Source of the DNA: Amycolatopsis albispora
GTDB lineage: Bacteria; Actinomycetota; Actinomycetes; Mycobacteriales; Pseudonocardiaceae
NCBI RefSeq assembly: GCF_003312875.1
Contig: NZ_CP015163.1
Span: 744,001-808,000 of the forward strand
Length of the DNA: 64,000 bases
Direction of reading: 5' to 3'
Positions 8,614 to 16,337 of the stretch are shown in pieces (positions within the stretch are counted from its first letter, which is position 1; each line of letters begins with the position of its first letter). The notes beneath the pieces are model-generated. The model made no database searches, was not told the DNA's origin, and saw only the letters and a program-made list of their open reading frames with translations. Position numbers and translations under genes: made by a program.

Positions 8614-9498
8614 ATGAGCACGACCACGATCACCCGTGAGGTCAGCGACGGCATCCTCACCATCACGCTCGACCGGCCCGACCGGCTGAACGCGTTCACC
8701 GTCACCATGGCCGACGAGCTGGAGGCCGCGTTCACCGAGGTCAACGCGGACGACGAGGTGCGCGCGGTGATCGTGACCGGCGCCGGGCGGGCGTTCTGCG
8801 CGGGGATGGACCTGGGTGGCGAGGGGAACGTGTTCGGCCTGGACGCCGAGCGCACCCCGACGCTGACCGACATGGACGATCTCGACAATCCGGACCTGGC
8901 CCGGATCCGCGACACCGGCGGGCGGGTCACGCTCGCCATCCACGACTGCCGCAAGCCGGTGATCGCCGCGATCAACGGCGCGGCGGTCGGCATCGGCGCC
9001 ACCATGACGCTGGCCATGGACGCCAGGATCGCCGCCACCACCGCGCGCATCGGGCTGGTGTTCGGGCGGCTCGGGGTGGTGCCGGAGGCGGCGTCGACCT
9101 GGTTCCTGCCGCGGATCGTCGGCCTGCCCACCGCGCTCGACCTCGCCTACAGCGCCGACATCCTCGACGCGGCCGAGAGCCGCGAAGCCGGGTTGGTGCG
9201 GCAGGTGGTCGAGCCCGGCGAGCTGCTCGACGCGGCCAGGGCGCTGGCCGACCGGTGGACGCGCGGGCGGTCACCGGTCGCGACCGCGCTCACCCGGCAG
9301 ATGATGCGGCGCAACGCGGCCCGCCCGCATCCGGCGGACGCGCACCGGGTGGATTCGCTGGCGATGTTCTACACCAGCATCGGCGACGGCGAGGAAGGCG
9401 TGGCCGCGTTCCGCGAGAAGCGCGCCGCCGAGTTCACCTCCCGCGCCTCGGACATGCCGCCGTTCTACCAGGACTGGCTGGACGCCACCCGCGACTGA
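8614..9498 (+). CDS. Enoyl-CoA hydratase/isomerase (crotonase) family protein
   Basis: A 294-residue crotonase-fold enzyme. The first oxyanion-hole segment is TGAGRAFCAGMDL at about 53-66 and the second is NGAAVGIGATM near 130; LGVVPEAASTWFLPR matches the acidic active-site region of hydratases. Length and a C-terminal helix are normal. ATG 8614 follows GAAAGGAAAG. It stands alone between hairpin E2 and a SARP gene, so no pathway can be named; short-chain enoyl-CoA hydration in acyl-CoA breakdown is the default guess. Confidence 0.88.
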   Translation: MSTTTITREVSDGILTITLDRPDRLNAFTVTMADELEAAFTEVNADDEVRAVIVTGAGRAFCAGMDLGGEGNVFGLDAERTPTLTDMDDLDNPDLARIRDTGGRVTLAIHDCRKPVIAAINGAAVGIGATMTLAMDARIAATTARIGLVFGRLGVVPEAASTWFLPRIVGLPTALDLAYSADILDAAESREAGLVRQVVEPGELLDAARALADRWTRGRSPVATALTRQMMRRNAARPHPADAHRVDSLAMFYTSIGDGEEGVAAFREKRAAEFTSRASDMPPFYQDWLDATRD

Positions 9499-9596
9499 CC
9501 GGCTGTCCGGTGAACGCCTGACACCACACCACCGGCCGGACCGCTGGAATGGTCCCCGTGACCGAGGGGGCAGGCGGGCCGAGGGGTGGGGGCCGG

Positions 9597-11057
9597 ATGG
9601 AGTTCCGGGTGCTGGGGCCGGTGGAGGTCCGGCTCGGCGGGCGGACCGAGGTGCTGTCCGGCAGGTTGCGGCGCACGCTGCTCGGCATCCTGCTGGCACG
9701 CCGCGGCCGTCCGGTGCCGGTGGATGTGCTGATCGACGCGCTGTGGGGGGAGCGCCCGGATCCACGGGCGCCGAAGAAGCTGCAACTGCACATCCACCGG
9801 CTGCGCGCGGTGCTCGACGAGCCGGAGCGGTTGTCGTTCGGGCCGGCCGGGTACCGGTTGCGCGTGCGGCCGGGGGAGGTCGACGCGGACCGGTTCGAGG
9901 CACTGGCCCGCGCCGGGATCGCGGTCGCGCGCCGGGAACCCCAGCGCGCGGTCGAATCCCTGCGCGCGGCCCTGGTGCTGTGGTACGGCACCGCGTTCGG
10001 CGACGCGGACGTGCCGGTGCTCGCGGACTGGGCGCGGCGGCTCACCGACCTCCGGCTCACCGCGATCGAAGCGCTGTACCAGGCCGAGCTGGACTGCGGC
10101 CTGCACGAGGCGGTCATCGGGGAGCTGACCGGCTTGGCGCGGGCGCACCCGCTGCGGGAGCGGCTGCACGAACTGCTGGTCACCGCGTTGCACCGGGCCG
10201 GGCGCCGCGCGGAGGCGCTGGAGGCGTACCGCCACGCGCGGCAGGTGTTCCAGGCCGAGCTGGGCCTGGAACCCGGACCGGTGCTGCGTGACCTGCAACG
10301 CCGCGTGCTCATCGAACCGGCTCCGGTGGCCAGGGCGGTGCCCGCGCAACTCCCGGCCGGCATCGGCGCGGTCACCGGCAGGCACGCCGAACTCGGCGAG
10401 TTGGACGGCCTCCTGGCCGAGGACGCGCCGAGCGCGCTTTCCGTGGTGACCGGCACGCCGGGCGTGGGCAAGACCGCGCTCGCCGTGTGCTGGGCGCAGC
10501 GGGTGCGTGACCGGTTCCCCGACGGGCAGCTCTACGTGGATCTGCGTGGTTACGAGGACAAGCCGGTCGCGCCCACCGACGCGCTGGCCGGGTTCCTGCG
10601 TGCACTCGGCGTGGACCGGTCGGCCATTCCCGACGACCTCGACGAGCGGGCGGCGGCCTTCCGCACGCTGGTGGACCGCCGCCGGATGCTGGTGCTGCTG
10701 GACAACGCGGGCACCGCCGAGCAGGTCCGCCCGCTGCTGCCGGGCGGGCCCGCCTGCCGCACGCTGGTGACCAGCCGGGACGCGCTGGCCGGGCTGGTGG
10801 TGCGGTACGGCGCGCACCGGATCAGGCTGGGCGCGCTGTCCGGGCCGGACGCGGCCGGGTTGCTGCGGGAACTGCTCGGCGAGCACGCCGAAGCGGTCGG
10901 CACCACCGATCTCGCCGAACTCTGCGCGGGCCTGCCGCTGGCGCTGCGGGTGATGGCCGAACTGGTCCGGCCGGACAGCCCGCCGGACCGGGGCGACGCG
11001 ATCCGGCGGACGCTCGCCGCGGTCACCACCCCGCCTCGTTCAGTTCGGCCAGCGTGA
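9597..11057 (+). CDS. AfsR/SARP-like regulator lacking the TPR domain
   Basis: 486 residues from ATG 9597, which follows a GGGG-rich ribosome site and begins MEFRVLGPVEV, the classic SARP opening; an upstream start at 9549 is possible. The N-terminal winged helix (1-95) and bacterial transcriptional activation domain (about 96-245, with AYRHARQVFQAELGLEPGP) are followed by an NB-ARC ATPase: Walker A GTPGVGKTALA, Walker B RMLVLLDNAG, TLVTSRDALAGL and the GLPLALRV motif. AfsR-type proteins of this layout normally go on for several hundred residues of tetratricopeptide repeats, but this one stops just after NB-ARC, overlapping a convergent gene by 35 bases. It is either a natural short form or a truncation. 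Confidence 0.85.
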   Translation: MEFRVLGPVEVRLGGRTEVLSGRLRRTLLGILLARRGRPVPVDVLIDALWGERPDPRAPKKLQLHIHRLRAVLDEPERLSFGPAGYRLRVRPGEVDADRFEALARAGIAVARREPQRAVESLRAALVLWYGTAFGDADVPVLADWARRLTDLRLTAIEALYQAELDCGLHEAVIGELTGLARAHPLRERLHELLVTALHRAGRRAEALEAYRHARQVFQAELGLEPGPVLRDLQRRVLIEPAPVARAVPAQLPAGIGAVTGRHAELGELDGLLAEDAPSALSVVTGTPGVGKTALAVCWAQRVRDRFPDGQLYVDLRGYEDKPVAPTDALAGFLRALGVDRSAIPDDLDERAAAFRTLVDRRRMLVLLDNAGTAEQVRPLLPGGPACRTLVTSRDALAGLVVRYGAHRIRLGALSGPDAAGLLRELLGEHAEAVGTTDLAELCAGLPLALRVMAELVRPDSPPDRGDAIRRTLAAVTTPPRSVRPA

Positions 11058-11691
11058 TCACCCCGTCGTCGAGGGCGCGCGTGACCAGCTCGCTCTTGGT
11101 GCGCGCGGCCCGTCCGGCGTTGGCGTACTTCACCCGCACGCGCGCGATGTGGGTGTCCACGGTCTTGACCGTGATGTGCAGTTTCGCGGCGACGAGTTCC
11201 TTGGAGGACGAGGCGAACCACGCGCGCAGCACCTCGGTTTCGCGCGGCGAAAGGCGTGGCCGGTCCGGGGTTTCGTCGGCCGCGAGGGCGCCGGACAGCG
11301 AGGGCGCGGTGTATCCGAGGCCGTCGGCGGCGGCCCGGATCGCGGGCACCAGGTGCTCCGGCCCCTCGCGCTTGGTCAGGTACGCCAGCGCGCCGAGATC
11401 GATGCACTTGATCGCGGTGAGGTCGTCGGAATGCTGGGAATACACCACCACGCGCCGTCCACTGTCGACCAACCGGCGGAGTTCGCCGAACTCCGGCTTG
11501 CCCGGCACCAGCTCCAGGTCGAAGATGACCACGTCGGCCTCGGCGCCCTCGCCGGTCCACACCGCGGCGAGGCGGTCACCGGCGTCGACCAGCCGGATCG
11601 GCGGATCGGCCTGCTCGCACCAGTACCGCACCCCGGCGGCGATCGCCGCGTGATCGTCCACGATCACCGCCGTGATCAGCTCGGCTCCCAT
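11023..11691 (-). CDS. NarL/FixJ-family response regulator
   Basis: A 222-residue two-component regulator. The receiver domain (1-120) keeps the acidic pocket VDDH, the likely phosphoacceptor Asp in VIFDLEL and the conserved Lys in YLTKREG. The C-terminal LuxR helix-turn-helix (about 150-205) contains LSPRETEVLRAW and VKTVDTHIARVR. The start overlaps the end of the degenerate sensor gene upstream, so the three genes 13878 to 11023 are one operon. The target genes are unknown. The 3' end overlaps the AfsR-like gene. Confidence 0.88.
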   Translation of the reverse strand: MGAELITAVIVDDHAAIAAGVRYWCEQADPPIRLVDAGDRLAAVWTGEGAEADVVIFDLELVPGKPEFGELRRLVDSGRRVVVYSQHSDDLTAIKCIDLGALAYLTKREGPEHLVPAIRAAADGLGYTAPSLSGALAADETPDRPRLSPRETEVLRAWFASSSKELVAAKLHITVKTVDTHIARVRVKYANAGRAARTKSELVTRALDDGVITLAELNEAGW

Positions 11692-12770
11692 CGGGCCTCC
11701 ATCCAGACCGTGCCGTTGCCGCTGAAGGTTTCCACCCGCACGCCGTCGCTGACCGGTTCCGTCGCGATCGCGGCGGCGCAGTCGGCCACCACGCTGACCG
11801 ACACCAGCTCGGCGCTGCCCACCACGGTGACCCGCGCCCACGAATCCGCCGTCGCGAGCGCGGTGAGCGCGGCGTCGGTCAGGTCGCGCCGGACCGCGAC
11901 CGGCGGCACCGGCCACTGCCCGCGCGCGTCCAGCTCGACCTCGACCCCCTTGCGGTCCGCGACATCGGCGCAGTGCCGCAGTTCGTGCAGCAGCGGATTG
12001 TCCACTGTGTCCGTCTCGGCGAACAGGCGGCGCATCCGGGCCGCCTCGATCGCGGAATCCCGCCGCACCAAGGGGTCCGACGGTTTCAGCGAACCTTCGG
12101 CGAGCCCTTCCAGCAGCGGCACGGTGGTGGCGGCCAGTTCCGCGAACCGCTGGCTGCGCCGCCGGTGCGCGGCCGTGGCGACGGCTTCCGCGGTGCGCAC
12201 CCGTTCCAGCTTTCTCGCGGCTTCGTCGGCCTGCGCGGCGATCCGGCCCAGCACGGCGGCCACCACCGCGATGCACAACGGGAAACCGAGCACGGTCACC
12301 GAACCGGTGGCGAACCGCGCCAGTGACCGCTCGGTCACGTCGTGGAACAGCAGGAGGTTCGTCAGCGCCAGTGCCTCGTGCGTGACCAGGAAGGCCAGCA
12401 TCGTCCGGAATGGACGGTCGAGCAGCACCACCACGCCCGCCCAGTTCGCCGCGCCGAACAGCCAGTCCACCGTGCTCGCGATCCGGTCGTCCGGCAGCGT
12501 CAGGTACGACAGCGCGGAAGCGGCGAGCACCACGGCGATGGCGGGCCACCGGAGCGCACCCCACGGCCGCCGCCGCAGCACCTGCACCAGCTCGGTGGCC
12601 AGCACCGCGGTCAGCAGGGCGAGTGCGGTGAACTGCGCCGCGGGCACGTCGTGGGAACCCAGGTGCCGCAGCAGGTTGACCAGGCCAAGCACGTCCACGG
12701 TCAGCACGGCGACCAGCAGCGTGGCGATCCGGAGGCCGCGGTGCAGCTGCGCCTTGGTGGTGTCAGCCAT
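11676..12770 (-). CDS. Membrane sensor protein, degenerate histidine-kinase-like
   Basis: A 364-residue protein with four to five membrane segments in the first 180 residues, a coiled stretch rich in Arg/Glu (about 180-225), and a C-terminal half shaped like a kinase core. The N-, G1- and G2-box motifs for ATP binding are not recognisable, and the H-box region (HRRRSQRFAELA) is only weakly like HisKA_3. It overlaps the true kinase gene upstream by 8 bases and the response regulator downstream by 16, so it probably works with both. It may be a pseudokinase or ligand-sensing partner; this is inference. Confidence 0.7.
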   Translation of the reverse strand: MADTTKAQLHRGLRIATLLVAVLTVDVLGLVNLLRHLGSHDVPAAQFTALALLTAVLATELVQVLRRRPWGALRWPAIAVVLAASALSYLTLPDDRIASTVDWLFGAANWAGVVVLLDRPFRTMLAFLVTHEALALTNLLLFHDVTERSLARFATGSVTVLGFPLCIAVVAAVLGRIAAQADEAARKLERVRTAEAVATAAHRRRSQRFAELAATTVPLLEGLAEGSLKPSDPLVRRDSAIEAARMRRLFAETDTVDNPLLHELRHCADVADRKGVEVELDARGQWPVPPVAVRRDLTDAALTALATADSWARVTVVGSAELVSVSVVADCAAAIATEPVSDGVRVETFSGNGTVWMEARWEPS

Positions 12771-13878
12771 GGCCGGGCCGCCATTCCAGGCGGACCACGG
12801 TGCCCGCGCCCGCCGCCGAGGTGATGGTGGCGCGGCCGCCTGCCCGCGTCATCCGGCCGTGCACGGATTCACGCAGGCCCCGGCGGGCGACCGGGGTCTC
12901 GCCGGTGGTGGTGAATCCCTTGCCGTGGTCGGAAATCTCGACCAGCAGCCCCCGCGGACCACCGTCCACCCGGATCCGCGCGCGATCCGTTCCGGCGTGG
13001 CGGCGCACGTTGTTGAGCGCTTCCCTGGTGGCACCGGCGATCGCGCTGGCCGCGTCGAACGGCAGTGGCAGCTCCGGGGGCGCGTCCAGGTCCACGGTCA
13101 GCTGCGTGGCGTCGAGATCGGCGTGCAGCAGCTCCACCAGGTCGGCCCGCTCCTGACGTTCGTCGGTGGACCGCAGCCGGGCCAGGTCGCGGCGAGCCTG
13201 CGGAGCCACCCAGTCCGCGTCCGGCGGGACCTGCCCGGTGCCGACCATCAGCAGCGTGGTGGCCGCGGTGTCGTGCAGCGAGTTCGCCAGTTCCCGTTCC
13301 TCGGCACGCACGGCCGCCGCCACCGCGGCTTCGCGGCGCGCCCGTTCGGCTTCGGCGGCCAGCCGGTCGGCACGCTCGGCCGCGCGGGTGACCAGGATCC
13401 AGGTCGCCCTGGACAGCACCGCCATCGCCGGCACCCACATCTCCGAGAAGGTCGGCTTCAGCCCGGCCGTGGTGAAGATGGCCAGCATCGAGCCGCCGCA
13501 CACCAGCGCGGCGGCCAGCCCGGGCACCGTCGCGGTGTGCCACTGCCAGGTCACGCAGGCGAAGATGACCAGCAGCCGGAGCCACCCGGTGTTGCCGTCC
13601 GCCACCGCCCCGGTCCAGAACACGCTCAGGCACAGCCCGATCAGCACGGCGGCGTCGAGCGCGACCGGGACTCCACCGCGGCGCCGCAGCCACCAGGCCT
13701 GCCCGCAGGTCCACGCGACCGCGGCGGCGTCGACCAGCGCGGTGGCGGCGAACTGCCCGTCCGAGGTCCGGAGCAGCGCGATGACGGCGATGAGCGGGAG
13801 GGGCGCGAGGCGCACCGCGACGGCATAACGGCGGCCGAAGCTGCCCAGCGATCGCATCGCTTCGCCCGCCACCCGCAC
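12763..13878 (-). CDS. Sensor histidine kinase, NarL-type partner (HisKA_3)
   Basis: A 371-residue membrane histidine kinase. Roughly five hydrophobic segments fill residues 20-165, followed by a helical linker, a phosphoacceptor motif NSLHDTAATTL near 205 and a HATPase domain with REALNNVRRHAG (N-box) and ISDHGKGF (G1). It heads a three-gene operon with a degenerate kinase-like protein and a response regulator. GTG 13878 has AGGGTGAG before it; ATG 13857 is an alternative start seven codons later. The signal is unknown. Confidence 0.88.
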   Translation of the reverse strand: MRVAGEAMRSLGSFGRRYAVAVRLAPLPLIAVIALLRTSDGQFAATALVDAAAVAWTCGQAWWLRRRGGVPVALDAAVLIGLCLSVFWTGAVADGNTGWLRLLVIFACVTWQWHTATVPGLAAALVCGGSMLAIFTTAGLKPTFSEMWVPAMAVLSRATWILVTRAAERADRLAAEAERARREAAVAAAVRAEERELANSLHDTAATTLLMVGTGQVPPDADWVAPQARRDLARLRSTDERQERADLVELLHADLDATQLTVDLDAPPELPLPFDAASAIAGATREALNNVRRHAGTDRARIRVDGGPRGLLVEISDHGKGFTTTGETPVARRGLRESVHGRMTRAGGRATITSAAGAGTVVRLEWRPGHG

Positions 13879-13957
13879 CTCACCCTGTCAAACCGCGCAA
13901 GGTGAACATACCGGGCAGCCGGTGTGGCACTGGGAGCGGTCTCAGGCTGCCGTGGAG

Positions 13958-14464
13958 CTAGGAAGCGGCCTGCAACTCGGCGTGTGCCTTGAGCCGGGAC
14001 AGGGTGATGGCGATGTTGGCGCTGTTCGTGCCGGCGCGGTCCGGCTCGCCGGTGATGAAGATGGCGAACGGGACGAACCAGCGCGGCACCCGCAGCCAGT
14101 TCGTCACCTTCAGGCGGCAGCCGCCGCCGTCGGGCTGGAGGTCGTATTCCCACCGGGAGATCGGCACGAAGAACGGGGTCCGCACGCGGTAGGCGAAGCG
14201 GCGGCCCGGCTCGGCCTCGGTGATCTCGGCGTGGGTGACCCAGCGGCGCCAGCCGTTCCGGTTGCTGCCGGAAAACCAGTTCCCGACCGCGGCCTCGGTG
14301 GCACCGCGGATCCAGCGGGCCCGGTAGAACTCCTCGGCGAAGTCCGCCATCGCCACCGGGTCGCTGACCAGCCGGTACACCTGGTCCGGCGGGGCGCCGA
14401 CGGTGATCTCGCCGACGGCGATCGGTTCGGTGTAGGTGAGCTTGTCCCTCGGATTGGTCGCCAT
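13958..14464 (-). CDS. SRPBCC-fold protein (polyketide cyclase/START-like)
   Basis: A 168-residue single-domain protein with the SRPBCC pattern: an N-terminal strand EITVGAPPDQVYRLVSDP, a charged middle, and a long C-terminal helix (NIAITLSRLKAHAEL). Members bind hydrophobic ligands in a deep pocket; catalytic roles vary and none is implied here. ATG 14464 sits at suitable spacing from GGGAGG, while the GTG one codon upstream is too close. It is isolated, between the two-component operon and a divergent protease gene. Confidence 0.8.
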   Translation of the reverse strand: MATNPRDKLTYTEPIAVGEITVGAPPDQVYRLVSDPVAMADFAEEFYRARWIRGATEAAVGNWFSGSNRNGWRRWVTHAEITEAEPGRRFAYRVRTPFFVPISRWEYDLQPDGGGCRLKVTNWLRVPRWFVPFAIFITGEPDRAGTNSANIAITLSRLKAHAELQAAS

Positions 14465-14515
14465 CACACCTCCCAGTAGACCTGTTACCTCACCAGCGCA
14501 CCGCCGGGAGCGTCA

Positions 14516-14570
14516 AGGCGCAAAAATCACGACGTAGTCAGGATTTCATCGCTTGCGCCTAGGTTTGCGC
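14516..14570. promoter_or_regulatory. Inverted and direct TTGCGCC motifs upstream of the protease gene
   Basis: AGGCGCAA at 14516-14523 is the exact inverse of TTGCGCCT at 14553-14560, and a further TTTGCGCC follows at about 14563-14570. The motifs lie in the divergent gap before the secreted protease gene and could be binding sites for a regulator. No clear -35/-10 pair was identified. Confidence 0.35.
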
Positions 14571-14607
14571 CGCGGCCGACGGCGGTCGCCGGAACGAAGG
14601 GAAAACC

Positions 14608-15300
14608 ATGGTGAGACGGGGAGCGCGCTGGGCCTGGGTGGCCGCGGCGGTGGCGGCGCTGGGCCTGGCGGTGGTGCCGGGTGCGGCCGCCCAGGACCGG
14701 GTGGTGGTGACCAACGGGCTGCAGATGGACCACGGCGCCGGCGTGACGCTGTGCACGCTCGGGCCGGTGGGCACGGACAACGCGGGCAGGCTGGTCGGCA
14801 TCACCGCCGCGCACTGCTACGGCGGTGACGACGTCTACTTCCCGGGCAAGCGGGAGCTGGGGCCGATCGGGAAGTACGCGTTCGTGTCGCAGGAGCAGGC
14901 CTTCCACGACTACGCGGTGATCGTGTTCGACCCGGCGAAGGTGACGCTGAGTGCCAACGGCCCGGCGCTGCGGATCGACAAGGTGCTCGACGGCGGCCTG
15001 CCCGCGGTGGGGTCGAACGTGTGCAAGGACGGGCGCACCACCGGCAAGACCTGCGGGCTGGTCGGTTCGAACGCCGGCGGGCTGATCGCGTCGTTCGCGG
15101 TGAACATGCCGGGTGACTCGGGCGGGCCGCTGGTCGTCGCGCGCAACGACGGCACGGCCACCGAGTGGGCGGGCATCGTGACGCGGGTGGCGCTGACCAT
15201 GCCGCCGTTCATCTTCACCAGCGCGAAGAACATTCTCGACGACATCGCCACCCGCGGCCCGGACGCGCCCGGCGCCGGGTTCACGCCGGTCAGCGACTGA
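14608..15300 (+). CDS. Secreted trypsin-like (S1) serine protease
   Basis: A 230-residue exported protease. A Sec signal peptide is plain: MVRRGARWAW, a hydrophobic core, and AAAQ cleavage near 28. The catalytic triad can be placed at His69 (TAAHC), Asp101 (FHDYAVIVFD) and Ser171 (MPGDSGGPL). Two cysteine pairs, C50/C70 and C140/C150 by eye, could form disulfides as in actinomycete S1 proteases. It has no long pro-region, so it resembles the short S1 group rather than the alpha-lytic type. A structured GC-rich hairpin follows the stop. Confidence 0.9.
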   Translation: MVRRGARWAWVAAAVAALGLAVVPGAAAQDRVVVTNGLQMDHGAGVTLCTLGPVGTDNAGRLVGITAAHCYGGDDVYFPGKRELGPIGKYAFVSQEQAFHDYAVIVFDPAKVTLSANGPALRIDKVLDGGLPAVGSNVCKDGRTTGKTCGLVGSNAGGLIASFAVNMPGDSGGPLVVARNDGTATEWAGIVTRVALTMPPFIFTSAKNILDDIATRGPDAPGAGFTPVSD

Positions 15301-15307
15301 CCGGCCC

Positions 15308-15356
15308 GGCCAGGCCGGTGGCCACCGGCCACAGATGGCCGGTGCACGGCCTGGCC
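15308..15356. terminator. GC-rich hairpin after the protease gene
   Basis: GGCCAGGCCG at 15308-15317 is the exact inverse of CGGCCTGGCC at 15347-15356, and an inner pair ACCGGCCA (15325-15332) with TGGCCGGT (15336-15343) nests inside it. It begins 8 bases after the protease stop, as a rho-independent-like structure without a T-run would. It also lies just before the SARP start, so an operator role is possible. Confidence 0.55.
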
Positions 15357-15388
15357 AGGCCGTCGCCCGGATCGGCACGCTCTGGGGC

Positions 15389-16333
15389 ATGGCGCTGACC
15401 ACCGCATCATCCGGCACGGCCCCGCGTGAGCTGCTCACCCCGAGGGAGCGGGGGGTGCTGCGCGCGGTCGGCCGTGGCCTGTCCACCGCGGAGATCGCGG
15501 TCGAACTGTCCATCGCCGAGGTCGCCGTGCGGACCGAGTTGGGGCGGATCGTGGCGAGGCTGGGGCTCGACGACGAGCCCCAGCACACGCCGCCGTTGCG
15601 GCTTTCCGTGCTCGGCCCGCTACGGGCTTGGCACGATTCGGAGCCGGTGGACCTGGGCCCGGTGCGGCAGCAGGCGCTGCTGGCCGCGCTGGCGCTCCGG
15701 CCGGACGTGACGGTCAGCCGCGACGAGCTGCTCGACGCGGTGTGGGGCATGGAACCGCCGGCCGCGAAGGTCGTGCCGGTCTACGTCTACCGGCTGCGCC
15801 GGTGCCTGCGCAGCGCCGGGCCGGATTCGGTGATCGGCCGGGACCGCGGTGGTTACCGGTTCGCCGGTGCCGGGGTGCGGGTCGATTCGGCGCGGCTGGC
15901 CGAGCTGGCCGTCGAGGCGGCCGGGCTCCGGCGGTCCGGGGACCTGGCCGCCGCGGTCGGCCGGTACGCCAGTGCGCTGGCGTTGTTCCGCGGTGAGCCG
16001 CTGGCCGGGCTGCCCGGGCCGTTCGCCGAAGGGGAGCGGCGGCGGCTCACCGAACGCCGGATCGCGCTGCTGGAAGGCAAGCTGGACTGCCAGGTGCGGC
16101 TGGGCCGGTACGCCGAGGCCATCGGCGAGCTGTCCGCGCTGACCTCGGAGCACCCGCACAGCGAGCCGCTGGCCGCGCTGCTGATGCGTGCCCTGTACGG
16201 CAGCGGCCGCCGCGCCGACGCGCTCGGTGTGTTCACGCGCCTGCGCCGCCGCCTGGTGGACGACCTCGGTGTCGAGCCGAGCGACCTGGTCGGCGGCGTC
16301 CACCAGGCGATCCTGCGCGGGGACCGGATCTGA
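15389..16333 (+). CDS. LuxR-type HTH fused to SARP (winged helix plus BTAD) regulator
   Basis: A 314-residue regulator with an unusual build. Residues about 14-60 are a LuxR/GerE-like helix-turn-helix (LLTPRERGVLRAVGRGLS, then TAEIAVELSIAEVAVRTEL). A SARP winged helix follows from about 70 (LRLSVLGPLRAW, DELLDAVWG), then a bacterial transcriptional activation domain to the end (LRRRLVDDLGVEPSDL). The protein thus has two DNA-binding modules. ATG 15389 begins the recognisable protein; an in-frame ATG at 15335 has no ribosome site. It lies 89 bases after the protease gene, but the hairpin between them suggests separate transcription. Confidence 0.8.
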   Translation: MALTTASSGTAPRELLTPRERGVLRAVGRGLSTAEIAVELSIAEVAVRTELGRIVARLGLDDEPQHTPPLRLSVLGPLRAWHDSEPVDLGPVRQQALLAALALRPDVTVSRDELLDAVWGMEPPAAKVVPVYVYRLRRCLRSAGPDSVIGRDRGGYRFAGAGVRVDSARLAELAVEAAGLRRSGDLAAAVGRYASALALFRGEPLAGLPGPFAEGERRRLTERRIALLEGKLDCQVRLGRYAEAIGELSALTSEHPHSEPLAALLMRALYGSGRRADALGVFTRLRRRLVDDLGVEPSDLVGGVHQAILRGDRI

Positions 16334-16337
16334 GCGG

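Noticed and set aside
9597..16333. A secondary-metabolite cluster suggested by two SARP-type regulators
   Set aside because: No polyketide, NRPS, terpene or RiPP core enzymes lie in the window; the SRPBCC protein alone is not enough.
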